Assembly (NCBI GenBank): GCA_016872645.1
Contig: VGZH01000045.1
Span: forward strand, 1-46,717
From: Planctomycetota bacterium
GTDB lineage: Bacteria; Planctomycetota; Planctomycetia; Planctomycetales; Planctomycetaceae
Direction: 5' to 3'
DNA length: 46,717 nt
Position numbers and translations under genes: made by a program. Position 1 is the first letter of the stretch; every line of letters starts with the position of its first letter. The notes beneath the pieces are model-generated. The model saw only the letters and a list, made by a program, of their open reading frames with translations, made no database searches and was not told the DNA's origin. Below, in pieces: positions 29,853 to 37,678 of the stretch.

Positions 29853-30019
29853 GATTTTGCTCCACGAGAACTGAACATCAGCGACTATTAGAGCGCGACG
29901 CACCAGCAGAGGCAATCATTAATCACTGTTTCCCGTCCGGAACAACTTGCAGGCCGATTCGAGTCCTCTACCATCCGGTCGCAAAATGCGATTGCCTTGG
30001 CATTTCGAGAGGGAATGAG

Positions 30020-30985
30020 ATGACACTTCGCACCTTGGGCCGAACTTCGTTGATGGTGACGCCGCTGGGAATGGGCTGCTGGCCGATCTCCGGGATTACC
30101 AGCACCGACGTCAACGAGGCGGACAGCTTGGCCACGATTCGCGAGGCATCCGCGGCGGGCATTAATTTCTTTGATACGGCCTATTGCTACGGGTTCGACG
30201 GTGAAAGCGAACGAATGCTTGCCCTAGTTTTGCGGCAAGATCGGGACAAGATCGTCTTGGCGTCCAAGGGAGGCATCCATTGGATCGACGGCAAACAGGT
30301 TCGGTGTGGCCGGCCGGAGAGACTGCAGCATGAATGCGACGAGAGCCTGCGGCGTCTACAAACGGATCGCATCGACCTCTACTACCTGCATGCTCCCGAT
30401 CCAGACATCCCAATCGAAGAATCGGCTGGTGCGATTGGCGAGCTGATCCGGCAAGGCAAAGTGCTCAGCGCGGGACTCTCCAACGCGAGCACCGAATTGC
30501 TTGCACGGTTTCAGGCAGTCTGCCCGCTGACGGCATTTCAGCCGCATTTCAACATGCTGCAACGGGAGATCGAGGATTCGCAGTTGTCTTGGTGTGTCGA
30601 GAGGGACGTCGCCGTCGTCGTCTACTGGCCGCTGATGAAAGGCCTGTTGGCGGGCCACCTGCCGCGCGAGCATGTCTTCGATGCGAAGGATGGCCGCCGA
30701 AAATATCCGATGTTCTCCGGCGATGAATGGCAGAAGAATCAAGACTTCCTCGACGACCTGCGTGCGATGTCGCTGGAACTCGGTCGTCCAGTCTCGCAGA
30801 TCGTGCTCAACTGGACGATCCAGCGAGCCGGAATCACCGTCGCGCTGTGTGGAGCCAAACGTCCGCATCAAATCCGAGAGAATGCCGCAGCCATGAACTG
30901 GTCGCTGACCGATGCCCAAATTGCCCGGATCAACCGGGCCATTGCCGCGCGAGGGTCGATCATCTCGAAGTCTGCCGTGTCGTAG
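30020..30985 (+). CDS. Aldo/keto reductase
   Basis: A 321-residue NAD(P)H-dependent reductase with a TIM barrel. The catalytic tetrad is Asp52 (FFDTAYCYG), Tyr57, Lys83 (LASKGGIHW) and His124 (YYLHAPDPDIP). SAGLSNASTELLARF and ITVALCGAKRPHQIRENAAA mark the barrel strands that shape the cofactor pocket. It is of the long, dimer-type branch used on diverse aldehydes and sugars; the substrate cannot be inferred. GAGGG lies close upstream of ATG 30020. Its last codons and TAG stop lie inside a short hairpin of the GTAGCCC family, and the convergent RluA gene ends eight bases beyond. Confidence 0.9.
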   Translation: MTLRTLGRTSLMVTPLGMGCWPISGITSTDVNEADSLATIREASAAGINFFDTAYCYGFDGESERMLALVLRQDRDKIVLASKGGIHWIDGKQVRCGRPERLQHECDESLRRLQTDRIDLYYLHAPDPDIPIEESAGAIGELIRQGKVLSAGLSNASTELLARFQAVCPLTAFQPHFNMLQREIEDSQLSWCVERDVAVVVYWPLMKGLLAGHLPREHVFDAKDGRRKYPMFSGDEWQKNQDFLDDLRAMSLELGRPVSQIVLNWTIQRAGITVALCGAKRPHQIRENAAAMNWSLTDAQIARINRAIAARGSIISKSAVS

Positions 30986-30997
30986 CGGCAGGGCTAC
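30972..30997. repeat. GTAGCCC-type half element between convergent genes
   Basis: CTGCCGTGTCGTAGCGGCAG followed by GGCTAC holds a hairpin (CTGCCG and CGGCAG) and the GGGCTAC end shared with the other elements. Its bases give the TAG stop of the reductase (30983-30985) and, on the other strand, the TAG stop of the RluA gene (30996-30994), which is again part of GTAGCCC. Confidence 0.55.
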
Positions 30998-31698
30998 AAA
31001 CCAAACCGCTTCCACTCGGTCGGATGCGGAGCCGTCACTGTGATCGGTTCGCGTTGCGTGGGGTGCTCGAAGGTCAGCGAGGCTGCGTGCAGAGCCAACC
31101 AGCCGTCGAGCTTTGTCTTCGAACCGTACTTGGCATCGCCGCAGATAGGCCAACCGCGAGATGACAACTGCACTCGAATCTGGTGGCTTCGTCCCGTGAG
31201 CAATTCGATTTCCAGCAGACTCACCGATCCAACCGATTTCAAGCGGCGATAGTTTAATTGAGAGAGCTTGCCCTCGTGTTCTGGCTTCGGACTTCTGACT
31301 TCTGGCCTCCAGATCGCGCGGCTCAGATTTGTCGCTTCGTCCTTGACCAGCCAATCGATCAACTCGCCGGTGAGCTTTGGTGGACGCCCTTCAACGACGC
31401 AGTGATAGACTTTGCTGACCGAGTGTTTCCGGAACTGCTCCGACAGCCGTGCCGCCGCTTTGCTGGTTCGAGCCAACAGCAGCACTCCCGACACCGGCCG
31501 GTCAAGGCGATGCACGACTCCGAGGAAAACGTTGCCCGGCTTGTCGTATTTTCGCCGCAAGTATTCGCGAGCCTGATCGACCACCGAGACGTCGCCCGTG
31601 CGATCTCGCATCGTCAAGAGTCCCGCCGGCTTGAGCACCGCAAGGCAATGATTGTCCTCGAACAAGACCTTGAGTTTCAACGCGGGTTCGTGCTTCAC
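30994..31698 (-). CDS. RluA-family pseudouridine synthase (second copy)
   Basis: A 234-residue uridine-to-pseudouridine isomerase. KVLFEDNHCLAVLKPAGLL opens the domain at about 10-28, the catalytic aspartate is Asp66 in GVVHRLDRPVSG, and EIELLTGRSHQIRVQLSSRG with CGDAKYGS complete it. It is related to, but clearly different from, the copy at 17908-18606. Residues 131-142 (RPEVRSPKPEHE) look like an insertion encoded by a repeat-like segment. Start uncertain: GTG 31698 gives the usual length, while the frame is open to a TTG at 31839. The HAD gene diverges from it. Target RNA site unknown. Confidence 0.86.
   Translation of the reverse strand: MKHEPALKLKVLFEDNHCLAVLKPAGLLTMRDRTGDVSVVDQAREYLRRKYDKPGNVFLGVVHRLDRPVSGVLLLARTSKAAARLSEQFRKHSVSKVYHCVVEGRPPKLTGELIDWLVKDEATNLSRAIWRPEVRSPKPEHEGKLSQLNYRRLKSVGSVSLLEIELLTGRSHQIRVQLSSRGWPICGDAKYGSKTKLDGWLALHAASLTFEHPTQREPITVTAPHPTEWKRFGL
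31277..31312. repeat. Repeat-like insert GGCTTCGGACTTCTGACTTC in an RluA gene
   Basis: The stretch TTCTGGCTTCGGACTTCTGA, continuing to CTTCTGGCCTCCAG, is built from iterated (G)ACTTCTG/GGCTTC units unlike the codons around it. It encodes the Pro/Arg/Lys/Glu-rich loop at residues 131-142. Other RluA enzymes are compact here, which suggests a tolerated in-frame insertion. Confidence 0.4.
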
Positions 31699-31862
31699 AA
31701 GCAGTCTCGCTGACGGATTTCGGAATCGCTTTTTGAGAGTCGCAGCGTACTCCAAAAGGAGTCGCTTTGTCGTGGAACCGAAAGCGAGTTTGGTGAATCT
31801 TGGTCTTGGCGATCCGTGCGGGTGGCGACAGACTGCCAAACTTGGAAATCAAGGAGGTGCGG

Positions 31863-32558
31863 ATGAGTGGTTCGGCGAAGCGATTTCGATGCATCGCTCT
31901 GGATGCTGTGGGAACGTTGATTTATGCCGAGCCATCGGTTGCCGCGGCGTACGCGCTGTATGGCCAGCGGTTTGGTTCGCGACTGTCCGCCGAAGAAGTT
32001 CGGCGACGATTTGCGGAGGCTTTCCGCCGCGCGGACGAATTGGCGATCGAACAATTCGGTGAGCGGGGCCGGACCAACGAAGAGTTTGAACGGGACTTCT
32101 GGCAGCAGGTCGTGCGGGACGTCTTGCCGGATGTGTCCGAACCCTCGGCGTGCTTCGACTCCTTGTTCGAGCACTTCGGGAGGCCGGAATCGTGGCGGTG
32201 TTTTGACGACGTCGCCGTGACGTTAAAGGAACTCGACCAGCGTGGCTATCGAGTGCTGATCGCATCGAATTTCGACGCTCGGCTGCATCGCGTCTGCGAC
32301 GGACTGACCGAATTGCGAGACATCCGGTGCCGTGTGATCTCGTCGCTGGTCGGATATCGCAAGACGCATCGCGGATTTTATTCGGCCGTTGTTGAAGCTG
32401 CGGAATGCGATCCCAACAAGGTGTTGATGGTCGGTGACGATCTGGTGAACGATGTCGAATCGGCACGAGCGGCCGGCATTGCAGCGGTCCATTTGCAGCG
32501 AGATGCGGACCACTCGCAGTTGCGGCAACTCAGCGACCTGCTGGAGATGCTGCCATGA
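31863..32558 (+). CDS. HAD-superfamily hydrolase
   Basis: A 231-residue cytoplasmic phosphatase-like protein. Motif I is CIALDAVGTLI with nucleophile Asp14; the second motif I aspartate is replaced by Val16, as in some HDHD3-like and haloacid-dehalogenase members. Motif II is LIASNFD, motif III the lysine of GYRKTHRGFY and motif IV VGDDLVNDVESARAAG. The helical cap (residues 22-110) is typical of subfamily I. It is not KdsC-like in length or motif, despite lying near kdsA. AAGGAGG lies six bases before ATG 31863. The last four bases overlap the next gene (ATGA), giving translational coupling. Confidence 0.9.
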   Translation: MSGSAKRFRCIALDAVGTLIYAEPSVAAAYALYGQRFGSRLSAEEVRRRFAEAFRRADELAIEQFGERGRTNEEFERDFWQQVVRDVLPDVSEPSACFDSLFEHFGRPESWRCFDDVAVTLKELDQRGYRVLIASNFDARLHRVCDGLTELRDIRCRVISSLVGYRKTHRGFYSAVVEAAECDPNKVLMVGDDLVNDVESARAAGIAAVHLQRDADHSQLRQLSDLLEMLP

Positions 32559-33433
32559 AGCGTCCGTGGGTGGCGATCCAGCGAAATCCGATTTCCGGGA
32601 CGGGAGCTCGGCGTGGCGTCTTGCTGGAATTGATCCGCGAGTTAAAGCGGCGCAACATTCGGCCGCGGCTGTTCGCGAGCCGCGAACGCTTGCAGGCGAA
32701 AATCGCCGATGCCGCGGCGCGAGAGCAACTCAGGTGCGTGGTCGCGGCCGGCGGCGACGGGACAATTGGTGACGTGGTGAATCGGTATCCGGGATTGCCG
32801 CTGGCGACGTTGCCGCTGGGGACCGAGAATCTGTTGGCGAAGTATCTCGGGATTCAGCCCTCGGGAGCACAAGTCGCCGAATTGATTGCCGGCGGCTCGT
32901 GTCGCCGACTCGATCTGGGACAACTCAACGGACGGCGGTTCACCTTGATGGCGAGTTGCGGTTTCGATGCGGACGTCTTGCAACGGGCGCACGCGAGTCG
33001 CCGCGGCCACATCCGCAAATGGCACTACGTGGCGCCGATTTGGCACTCGATCGGCAAGTACAATCACCCGCCCGTGCGAGTCTTCGTGAACGATGAGCCG
33101 CATCCGCGTCTGGCTCGATTGCTGATTGCTGTCAACGTACCGAAGTACGCCTACGGGATTCCGTTTGCCCCGCAAGCGACTGCCGATGATGGCCAGTTGG
33201 ACTTGTGCCTTTTTGAACAAGGCTCGACATTTCAAATGGTGCGGTACTTGGGGCAAGTGATCGCCGGACGGCATCAGAAGCTGTCCGACGTCACATGCTT
33301 GAAGGCGTCGCGAGTGCGAGTCGAAGCCGACGAATTTGTTCCGTGGCAGATGGACGGTGATCCGGCAGGACTCACTCCCGTGACCTTGGAAGTGCTGCCG
33401 GCAGCGTTGGAGATCTTCGCGCCGGAACGATGA
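32555..33433 (+). CDS. Diacylglycerol/sphingosine-type lipid kinase
   Basis: A 292-residue protein of the DAGK catalytic (LCB5/YegS) family, which phosphorylates lipid hydroxyls with [20 protein letters not shown] opens the nucleotide-binding domain; the hallmark GGDGT is at 66-70 in [32 protein letters not shown] follows near 87-100 (GTEN in place of the usual GTGND). The C-terminal beta domain has [15 protein letters not shown] and [13 protein letters not shown], the usual ending. The lipid substrate is unknown. It overlaps the HAD gene by four bases and the kdsA frame follows directly, so all three are probably one operon linked to envelope lipids (inference). Confidence 0.9.
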   Translation: MKRPWVAIQRNPISGTGARRGVLLELIRELKRRNIRPRLFASRERLQAKIADAAAREQLRCVVAAGGDGTIGDVVNRYPGLPLATLPLGTENLLAKYLGIQPSGAQVAELIAGGSCRRLDLGQLNGRRFTLMASCGFDADVLQRAHASRRGHIRKWHYVAPIWHSIGKYNHPPVRVFVNDEPHPRLARLLIAVNVPKYAYGIPFAPQATADDGQLDLCLFEQGSTFQMVRYLGQVIAGRHQKLSDVTCLKASRVRVEADEFVPWQMDGDPAGLTPVTLEVLPAALEIFAPER

Positions 33434-33450
33434 TTCGCAACGAGGTGATA

Positions 33451-34299
33451 ATGCCAGACAACCCGATCAGAATTGGCAATCTGCAATGCGGCCCGGGGCA
33501 TCCGCTGCTGTTTATTGCTGGGCCATGCGTCATCGAGAGCGAACCATTGGTGCTCGACATCGCCAAGCAATTGGCCGAATGGGCAGATGCGAATGCTTGG
33601 CAACTGGTTTTCAAATCGAGTTTCGACAAAGCCAATCGGACGAGTTATCACAGTTTTCGGGGACCCGGCCTGGAACGGGGGCTTGATATTCTCGCGAAGG
33701 TGCGCGAGGTGACTGGACTGCCGGTGACGGCCGACATTCACGAACCTCAGCAAGCCGATCCGGCCGCGCAGGTCTGTCAGATCCTGCAAGTACCGGCGTT
33801 TCTCGCGCGGCAGACGGATCTCGTTCATGCAATTGCGACCGCGTGTGCCGCAAATGGCGGTGTGGTCAACGTCAAAAAGCCGCAGTTTGTGGCGGCCGAA
33901 GACACGACCCACATCGTCAAGAAGTGCGAAGAGGCCGGATGTCCGCGGGTTCTGTTGACCGAGCGCGGGACGACATTTGGCTATGGCCGGTTGGTCAACG
34001 ACTTTCGGTGCATTCCGATCATGCAGCGCAGCGGTGTTCCGGTCTGTTACGACGCGACGCACAGCGTGCAGACCCCAGGAGGCAGCACAACTGGCGGCCA
34101 GCGGGAAATGATTCCCCCCCTCTCGCGTGCCGCCGTCGCAGCCGGCTGCGACGCCGTATTTTTAGAAACTCATCCCGATCCTGATCGAGCACTCAGCGAT
34201 GGTCCCAACATGCTGCGTCTTTCCGACGTACCACGGTTGCTTTATCAACTAAGTCGGCTGCGGTCGCTATTCCTAGAAATGACCGCCGTGGGCGAGTAA
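33451..34299 (+). CDS. kdsA: 3-deoxy-D-manno-octulosonate 8-phosphate synthase
   Basis: A 282-residue enzyme that joins phosphoenolpyruvate and arabinose 5-phosphate to make KDO 8-phosphate, the precursor of the inner-core sugar of lipopolysaccharide. Conserved parts are [13 protein letters not shown] (residues 19-31), [69 protein letters not shown] and [15 protein letters not shown]. Cys26 in AGPC marks the metal-dependent class; the E. coli type has Asn there. ATG 33451 has GAGGTG just upstream and matches the family start; ATG 33430, overlapping the kinase stop, is the alternative. Its presence implies KDO-containing glycolipid. Confidence 0.95.
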   Translation: MPDNPIRIGNLQCGPGHPLLFIAGPCVIESEPLVLDIAKQLAEWADANAWQLVFKSSFDKANRTSYHSFRGPGLERGLDILAKVREVTGLPVTADIHEPQQADPAAQVCQILQVPAFLARQTDLVHAIATACAANGGVVNVKKPQFVAAEDTTHIVKKCEEAGCPRVLLTERGTTFGYGRLVNDFRCIPIMQRSGVPVCYDATHSVQTPGGSTTGGQREMIPPLSRAAVAAGCDAVFLETHPDPDRALSDGPNMLRLSDVPRLLYQLSRLRSLFLEMTAVGE

Positions 34300-34340
34300 A
34301 CGTCTGCGATTCTACCGTTCTTTGACCGAAGGTTGACTTC

Positions 34341-36113
34341 ATGCGAGATGCCGTTCGAGTTAGTTTCTGCAGCCTGTTCCGAGGGAATTCGCGAGGTGCG
34401 ATGCTCAGCGTGGTTCTCATTTTGTCCGGCTGCACGCCGCAGGCGACGACCAATCAGCCCGACAAGCCGCAGAGTGAGCAAGCAGATCAGCAAGCGGAGT
34501 CACGCACTCTCCGGAACTTGCAAAATGCCATGGAGAGTCTGCGGCCGGAGAAACTCGGCATTGCATCTGGTCCCGAACAGGCGATCGCCGTGCTCAATGA
34601 GTGGGCGAAGAGCGCGAAAGCCGAAGCCGACAAACGGGGTGAAGGATGGGAGCCACATCGTCCGCATGGCCTCCTGAAATCGTTGTCAAAAGAATGGATT
34701 GAACAGGTCTCGCTGGAGCAATTTGTCGGACGGGACGCGTCTTACCTGCGAGATTGTTTGTGGGCCAGCAAGGCGACGAGATTCGCTGCCGGCGAAGCGG
34801 AGAAAGACCTCGATGTCGTCGTGAATCTGTTTGATTATGTCGTTCGCAACATCGCGCTGATTCCGGCGCGCAGCCGTCAAGTTCCGATGGGCCCGTTTGA
34901 CATCATGGTCTTCGGACGGGGCACTGCGGCAGATCGAGCTTGGGCGTTCGCGGAGTTATTGCGACAACGCAACGTAGACTCGGTGATTCTCTCACCACGC
35001 CGCCCAGCTGGTGAGGCAGCGAGCGATGACCACATCTTGGTGGGTGTGTTGTTCGAGAAGGACATTCTGCTGTTCGACCCGACGCTGGGGCTGCCGTTGA
35101 CCGTCGACACCGCCGATCCGAAATCCGTGCTGCCTCGTTTGCCGATGTCGTTGCGGCAAGCACAACGTGATCCGAAATTATTGGCTGCAATCACCCAAGA
35201 CAGCGGTGAATCGTTCACTCTGACGTCGGCGATGCTGGAAGCTCCGCAGGTTGAGCTGATTTGTCATTCGGAACAACTGTCGATTCGTATGAAGCGGCTG
35301 CAGCAGGAGCTCACCGGCGAGAATTCGTTGCTCGTGTCTGACTCGTTGGAAGATTTGGAGGATCAACCAGGCTTGTGGTCGCGAGTCGCCAAGCATCCGG
35401 CGGCCGCCTGGTCGGAGGACGATGTCGCGATTTGGCAGTATCCGGAAACCATGCGCGAGGCGGCGTCGCAAATGACTCCTGAACAGCAAAAAGAACTTCT
35501 CAAGCTGTCACAATCGCTGGCCGCTCCAGTTCGCGTGCAACGGTTTCTGGCCAAACAGGATGGCCGTAATTTCGATTTGGAGTTCGCCAAGCCAGAACGG
35601 ATGATGATGAAAAGGCGAATGGAACATGTCATCGGTCGCTGGTCCGACGTCATTCCCGGTTATTTGGCGGCGCAATTGTACGATGTGGATCCTCCCACCG
35701 CGAAAAAGTTGCAGATGGTGGCTCCGGACGGGAAAACTAACGACGACGTCTCAGTTGTCGGCGCGACGGAAACACGATCGTTGCGATTGCTATTGATGCA
35801 ACCGGAATACGCTCACATTCGCAAGCTACATCTGCAGGCGGGGGATGATGCCTGCTTTTGGTTAGCCCTGTGTCAATTTGAACAAAACCGAATGCAATCC
35901 GTGGTGGATCAATGCGTCATCTACGCCAACCAACATTCCAGTGGCGGCTGGGTGGCTAGCAATCAATCTTTGATGGCCATGGCTCTGGCAAAGCTGAAAA
36001 AACTCAAACCGGCCATCCGTGCTCTGAAAGACATTGACGAAGACGACCCAGCGTCCGGCGGGCACCGTATGCTGATGGCTCGTTGGCAGCGACTGCTCGA
36101 AGCGGCGGAATAG
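34341..36113 (+). CDS. Lipoprotein with degenerate transglutaminase-like core
   Basis: A 590-residue lipoprotein. The signal peptide ends in LILSGC, with Cys31 as the lipidation site. A Gln-rich linker follows. Residues about 125-250 resemble a transglutaminase/protease-like fold: FDYVVRNIALIPA, then FGRGTAADRAWAFAELLRQR where the family has a catalytic cysteine (GxCxDxA), here Ala196-Ala197, and DDHILVGVLFEKDILLFDPT with the His231 and Asp246 positions kept. Without cysteine it should not be a protease or transglutaminase of the usual sort. The last third is helical and TPR-like. Function unknown; it lies 41 bases after kdsA on the same strand. It converges on the next gene with 10 bases between. 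Confidence 0.8.
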   Translation: MRDAVRVSFCSLFRGNSRGAMLSVVLILSGCTPQATTNQPDKPQSEQADQQAESRTLRNLQNAMESLRPEKLGIASGPEQAIAVLNEWAKSAKAEADKRGEGWEPHRPHGLLKSLSKEWIEQVSLEQFVGRDASYLRDCLWASKATRFAAGEAEKDLDVVVNLFDYVVRNIALIPARSRQVPMGPFDIMVFGRGTAADRAWAFAELLRQRNVDSVILSPRRPAGEAASDDHILVGVLFEKDILLFDPTLGLPLTVDTADPKSVLPRLPMSLRQAQRDPKLLAAITQDSGESFTLTSAMLEAPQVELICHSEQLSIRMKRLQQELTGENSLLVSDSLEDLEDQPGLWSRVAKHPAAAWSEDDVAIWQYPETMREAASQMTPEQQKELLKLSQSLAAPVRVQRFLAKQDGRNFDLEFAKPERMMMKRRMEHVIGRWSDVIPGYLAAQLYDVDPPTAKKLQMVAPDGKTNDDVSVVGATETRSLRLLLMQPEYAHIRKLHLQAGDDACFWLALCQFEQNRMQSVVDQCVIYANQHSSGGWVASNQSLMAMALAKLKKLKPAIRALKDIDEDDPASGGHRMLMARWQRLLEAAE

Positions 36114-36123
36114 CAACGCAACA

Positions 36124-37086
36124 TCAGACATCGCAGAGCTTGACCGCTTCGGTCAGGCCGACGAGCGGGTCACGGGTCGGAATGAATTCCTGGCCGACGT
36201 AGCCCTTGTAGCCGATCTCCAGCAGCTTGCGCATGATCGGCGGATAGTTGATCTCTTGCTTGTCGTCGAGTTCTGCCCGGCCCGGATTGCCCGCCGTGTG
36301 GATGTGGCCGATAACATCTTTGCATTCCTCAATGCGGCGGATCACGTCGCCGTCCATGATCTGGACGTGGTAGATGTCAAACAGAATCTTCGCACGCGGC
36401 GAACCGACTCGGCGAGCGATGTTGGCGACGTAGTCGATGTGGTCCCCTTGATAACCCGGGTGACCTTTCATCGGGTGGCTGTCGTCGCGCGTGTTGAGGT
36501 GCTCGACGCAGATGTTGACGTTCTTCTTGTCGGCGTAGGCACAGAGTTCCTTTAACGCCTTGACGCAGTTGTTGGCTCCCTCTTCGAGCGAGATCTCACC
36601 GCTCTTGGGGTCTTCCGCCTTCTTCCACTTGTAGCCCGTGAAAGCGATCACGTTGCCGTAGCCGTATTCGGCACAGCCATCGATCGCCTCTTTCGTGCGA
36701 GCGATCACTTCGGCGTGATAGTCTGGGTTGTTCAACCCGCGCATGAACGGAGCTCCGGGCATACGATTGCCGGCGATCGCGCAGGTCAGGCCATGCTTTT
36801 TGATGACCGGAAAATCTTTGTGGTCACCCAGCTCAATTGACACGCAACCCAGCTGCTTGGCGACTTGGCACTGCTTCTCGATGTCCCACTTGTCACCGGA
36901 GACGTTGAAGCACCAGAAAACGATCGATTGTTTGATGTTCCCTTTGGTCACGGCGGTTTTCGCTTTCTCTGCACTGCTGGCGGATTGAGTCCTGGGATGC
37001 AGGGCCGAAGCGGCTCCGGCCACAAGGGCGGTGTACAGAACATTTCGGCGGCTGTAATGGGCTCCGAACGTGGGATGGCTGGACAT
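36124..37086 (-). CDS. Tat-exported sugar-isomerase-like TIM-barrel protein (hydroxypyruvate isomerase family)
   Basis: A 320-residue protein of the xylose-isomerase-like TIM-barrel superfamily. It starts with a twin-arginine signal (YSRRNVLYTALVAGAASAL), so the barrel is exported. Landmarks are IVFWCFNVSGDKWDIEKQC near 54-72, GCVSIELGDH, VIAFTGYKWKKAED, VNICVEHLNTRDDSHPMKGH, ILFDIYHVQIMDGDVI, IGHIHTAGNPGRAELDD and YVGQEFIPTRDP. The Glu, Asp, His and Glu residues in these strands are the expected metal site. Hydroxypyruvate isomerase is the nearest named relative; the secreted versions in planctomycetes have no proven substrate. GGAG lies nine bases before ATG 37086. Confidence 0.88.
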   Translation of the reverse strand: MSSHPTFGAHYSRRNVLYTALVAGAASALHPRTQSASSAEKAKTAVTKGNIKQSIVFWCFNVSGDKWDIEKQCQVAKQLGCVSIELGDHKDFPVIKKHGLTCAIAGNRMPGAPFMRGLNNPDYHAEVIARTKEAIDGCAEYGYGNVIAFTGYKWKKAEDPKSGEISLEEGANNCVKALKELCAYADKKNVNICVEHLNTRDDSHPMKGHPGYQGDHIDYVANIARRVGSPRAKILFDIYHVQIMDGDVIRRIEECKDVIGHIHTAGNPGRAELDDKQEINYPPIMRKLLEIGYKGYVGQEFIPTRDPLVGLTEAVKLCDV

Positions 37087-37678
37087 GACGATTGGCTCCT
37101 AAAGGAAAGGGGAGTCCGGCCGCCCATTTCAATTGTGACCCAGGCAACCTGACCCGCATCGCAACCATGAGGAGCATGACTTCGCGAGGCCGCGCCGGCA
37201 AGCGGGCGAAAGCCTCGAACCTGCCTGCAAATTAGTCATCGGGAGATGTGGAGACCGGCAGCTGGTTGCAAGAAATTGGGCCTCGCCAAAGTTTTTTGAA
37301 TCTGGGAATTCGACATTTTCTCGTTGAAAACCACCGGTCTGCCGCCGGCTTGGGGGCGAAGAAGCGTGGGGTCAGCCACTTCGGCACGGTGCTTGCAAAA
37401 CTGGGTCAGAGACTTGCTGTGCGAATGCGCGGCGGCTGTTGGTTTCGACGTGGCCGACCCGGTTCGAGGGAGTGCGAGGGTTGGTGAAGACCTTGGGCGA
37501 ATGAGTCGGTGCCAAGGTCATGTTGGGTGGCGTCTGCCACCGAACGCCGCGGTCGAACTTGGTCAAATCAGTAGAAACTGGCTCAACCGAATCGCTCTGG
37601 AAGCGATAAGGGCACGAACCGCGCGTCGCAGGTTCGCGAGCCTCCGTTATGCCTCGTTGACGTTAGGAGCGAACCAAA
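37087..37678. other. 592-base gap upstream of amt-glnB with promoter and leader
   Basis: No convincing gene is present; the 163-codon frame at 37324-37815 runs into amt in the wrong frame and shows no domain. The gap holds the sigma-54 promoter match listed separately. About 130 bases further on there is a hairpin GGTGGC-GTCT-GCCACC at 37526-37541. AGGAG at 37665-37669 is the ribosome site of amt. The leader between the predicted transcription start (about 37408) and amt would be about 270 bases. Confidence 0.5.
37382..37397 (+). promoter_or_regulatory. Sigma-54 (RpoN) promoter match upstream of amt-glnB
   Basis: CGGCACGGTGCTTGCA matches the sigma-54 consensus TGGCACG-N4-TTGC(A/T) at all but the first base. 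The invariant GG (37383-37384) and GC (37395-37396) are exactly ten bases apart. The downstream genes, ammonium transporter and P-II protein, are classical NtrC/sigma-54 targets in other bacteria, which supports the call. No NtrC binding site was identified. Confidence 0.65.

Noticed and set aside
37611-37624. Second GG-N10-GC match (GGCACGAACCGCGC) upstream of amt
   Set aside because: The -12 part lacks the T residues of TTGC; the match at 37382-37397 is much better.
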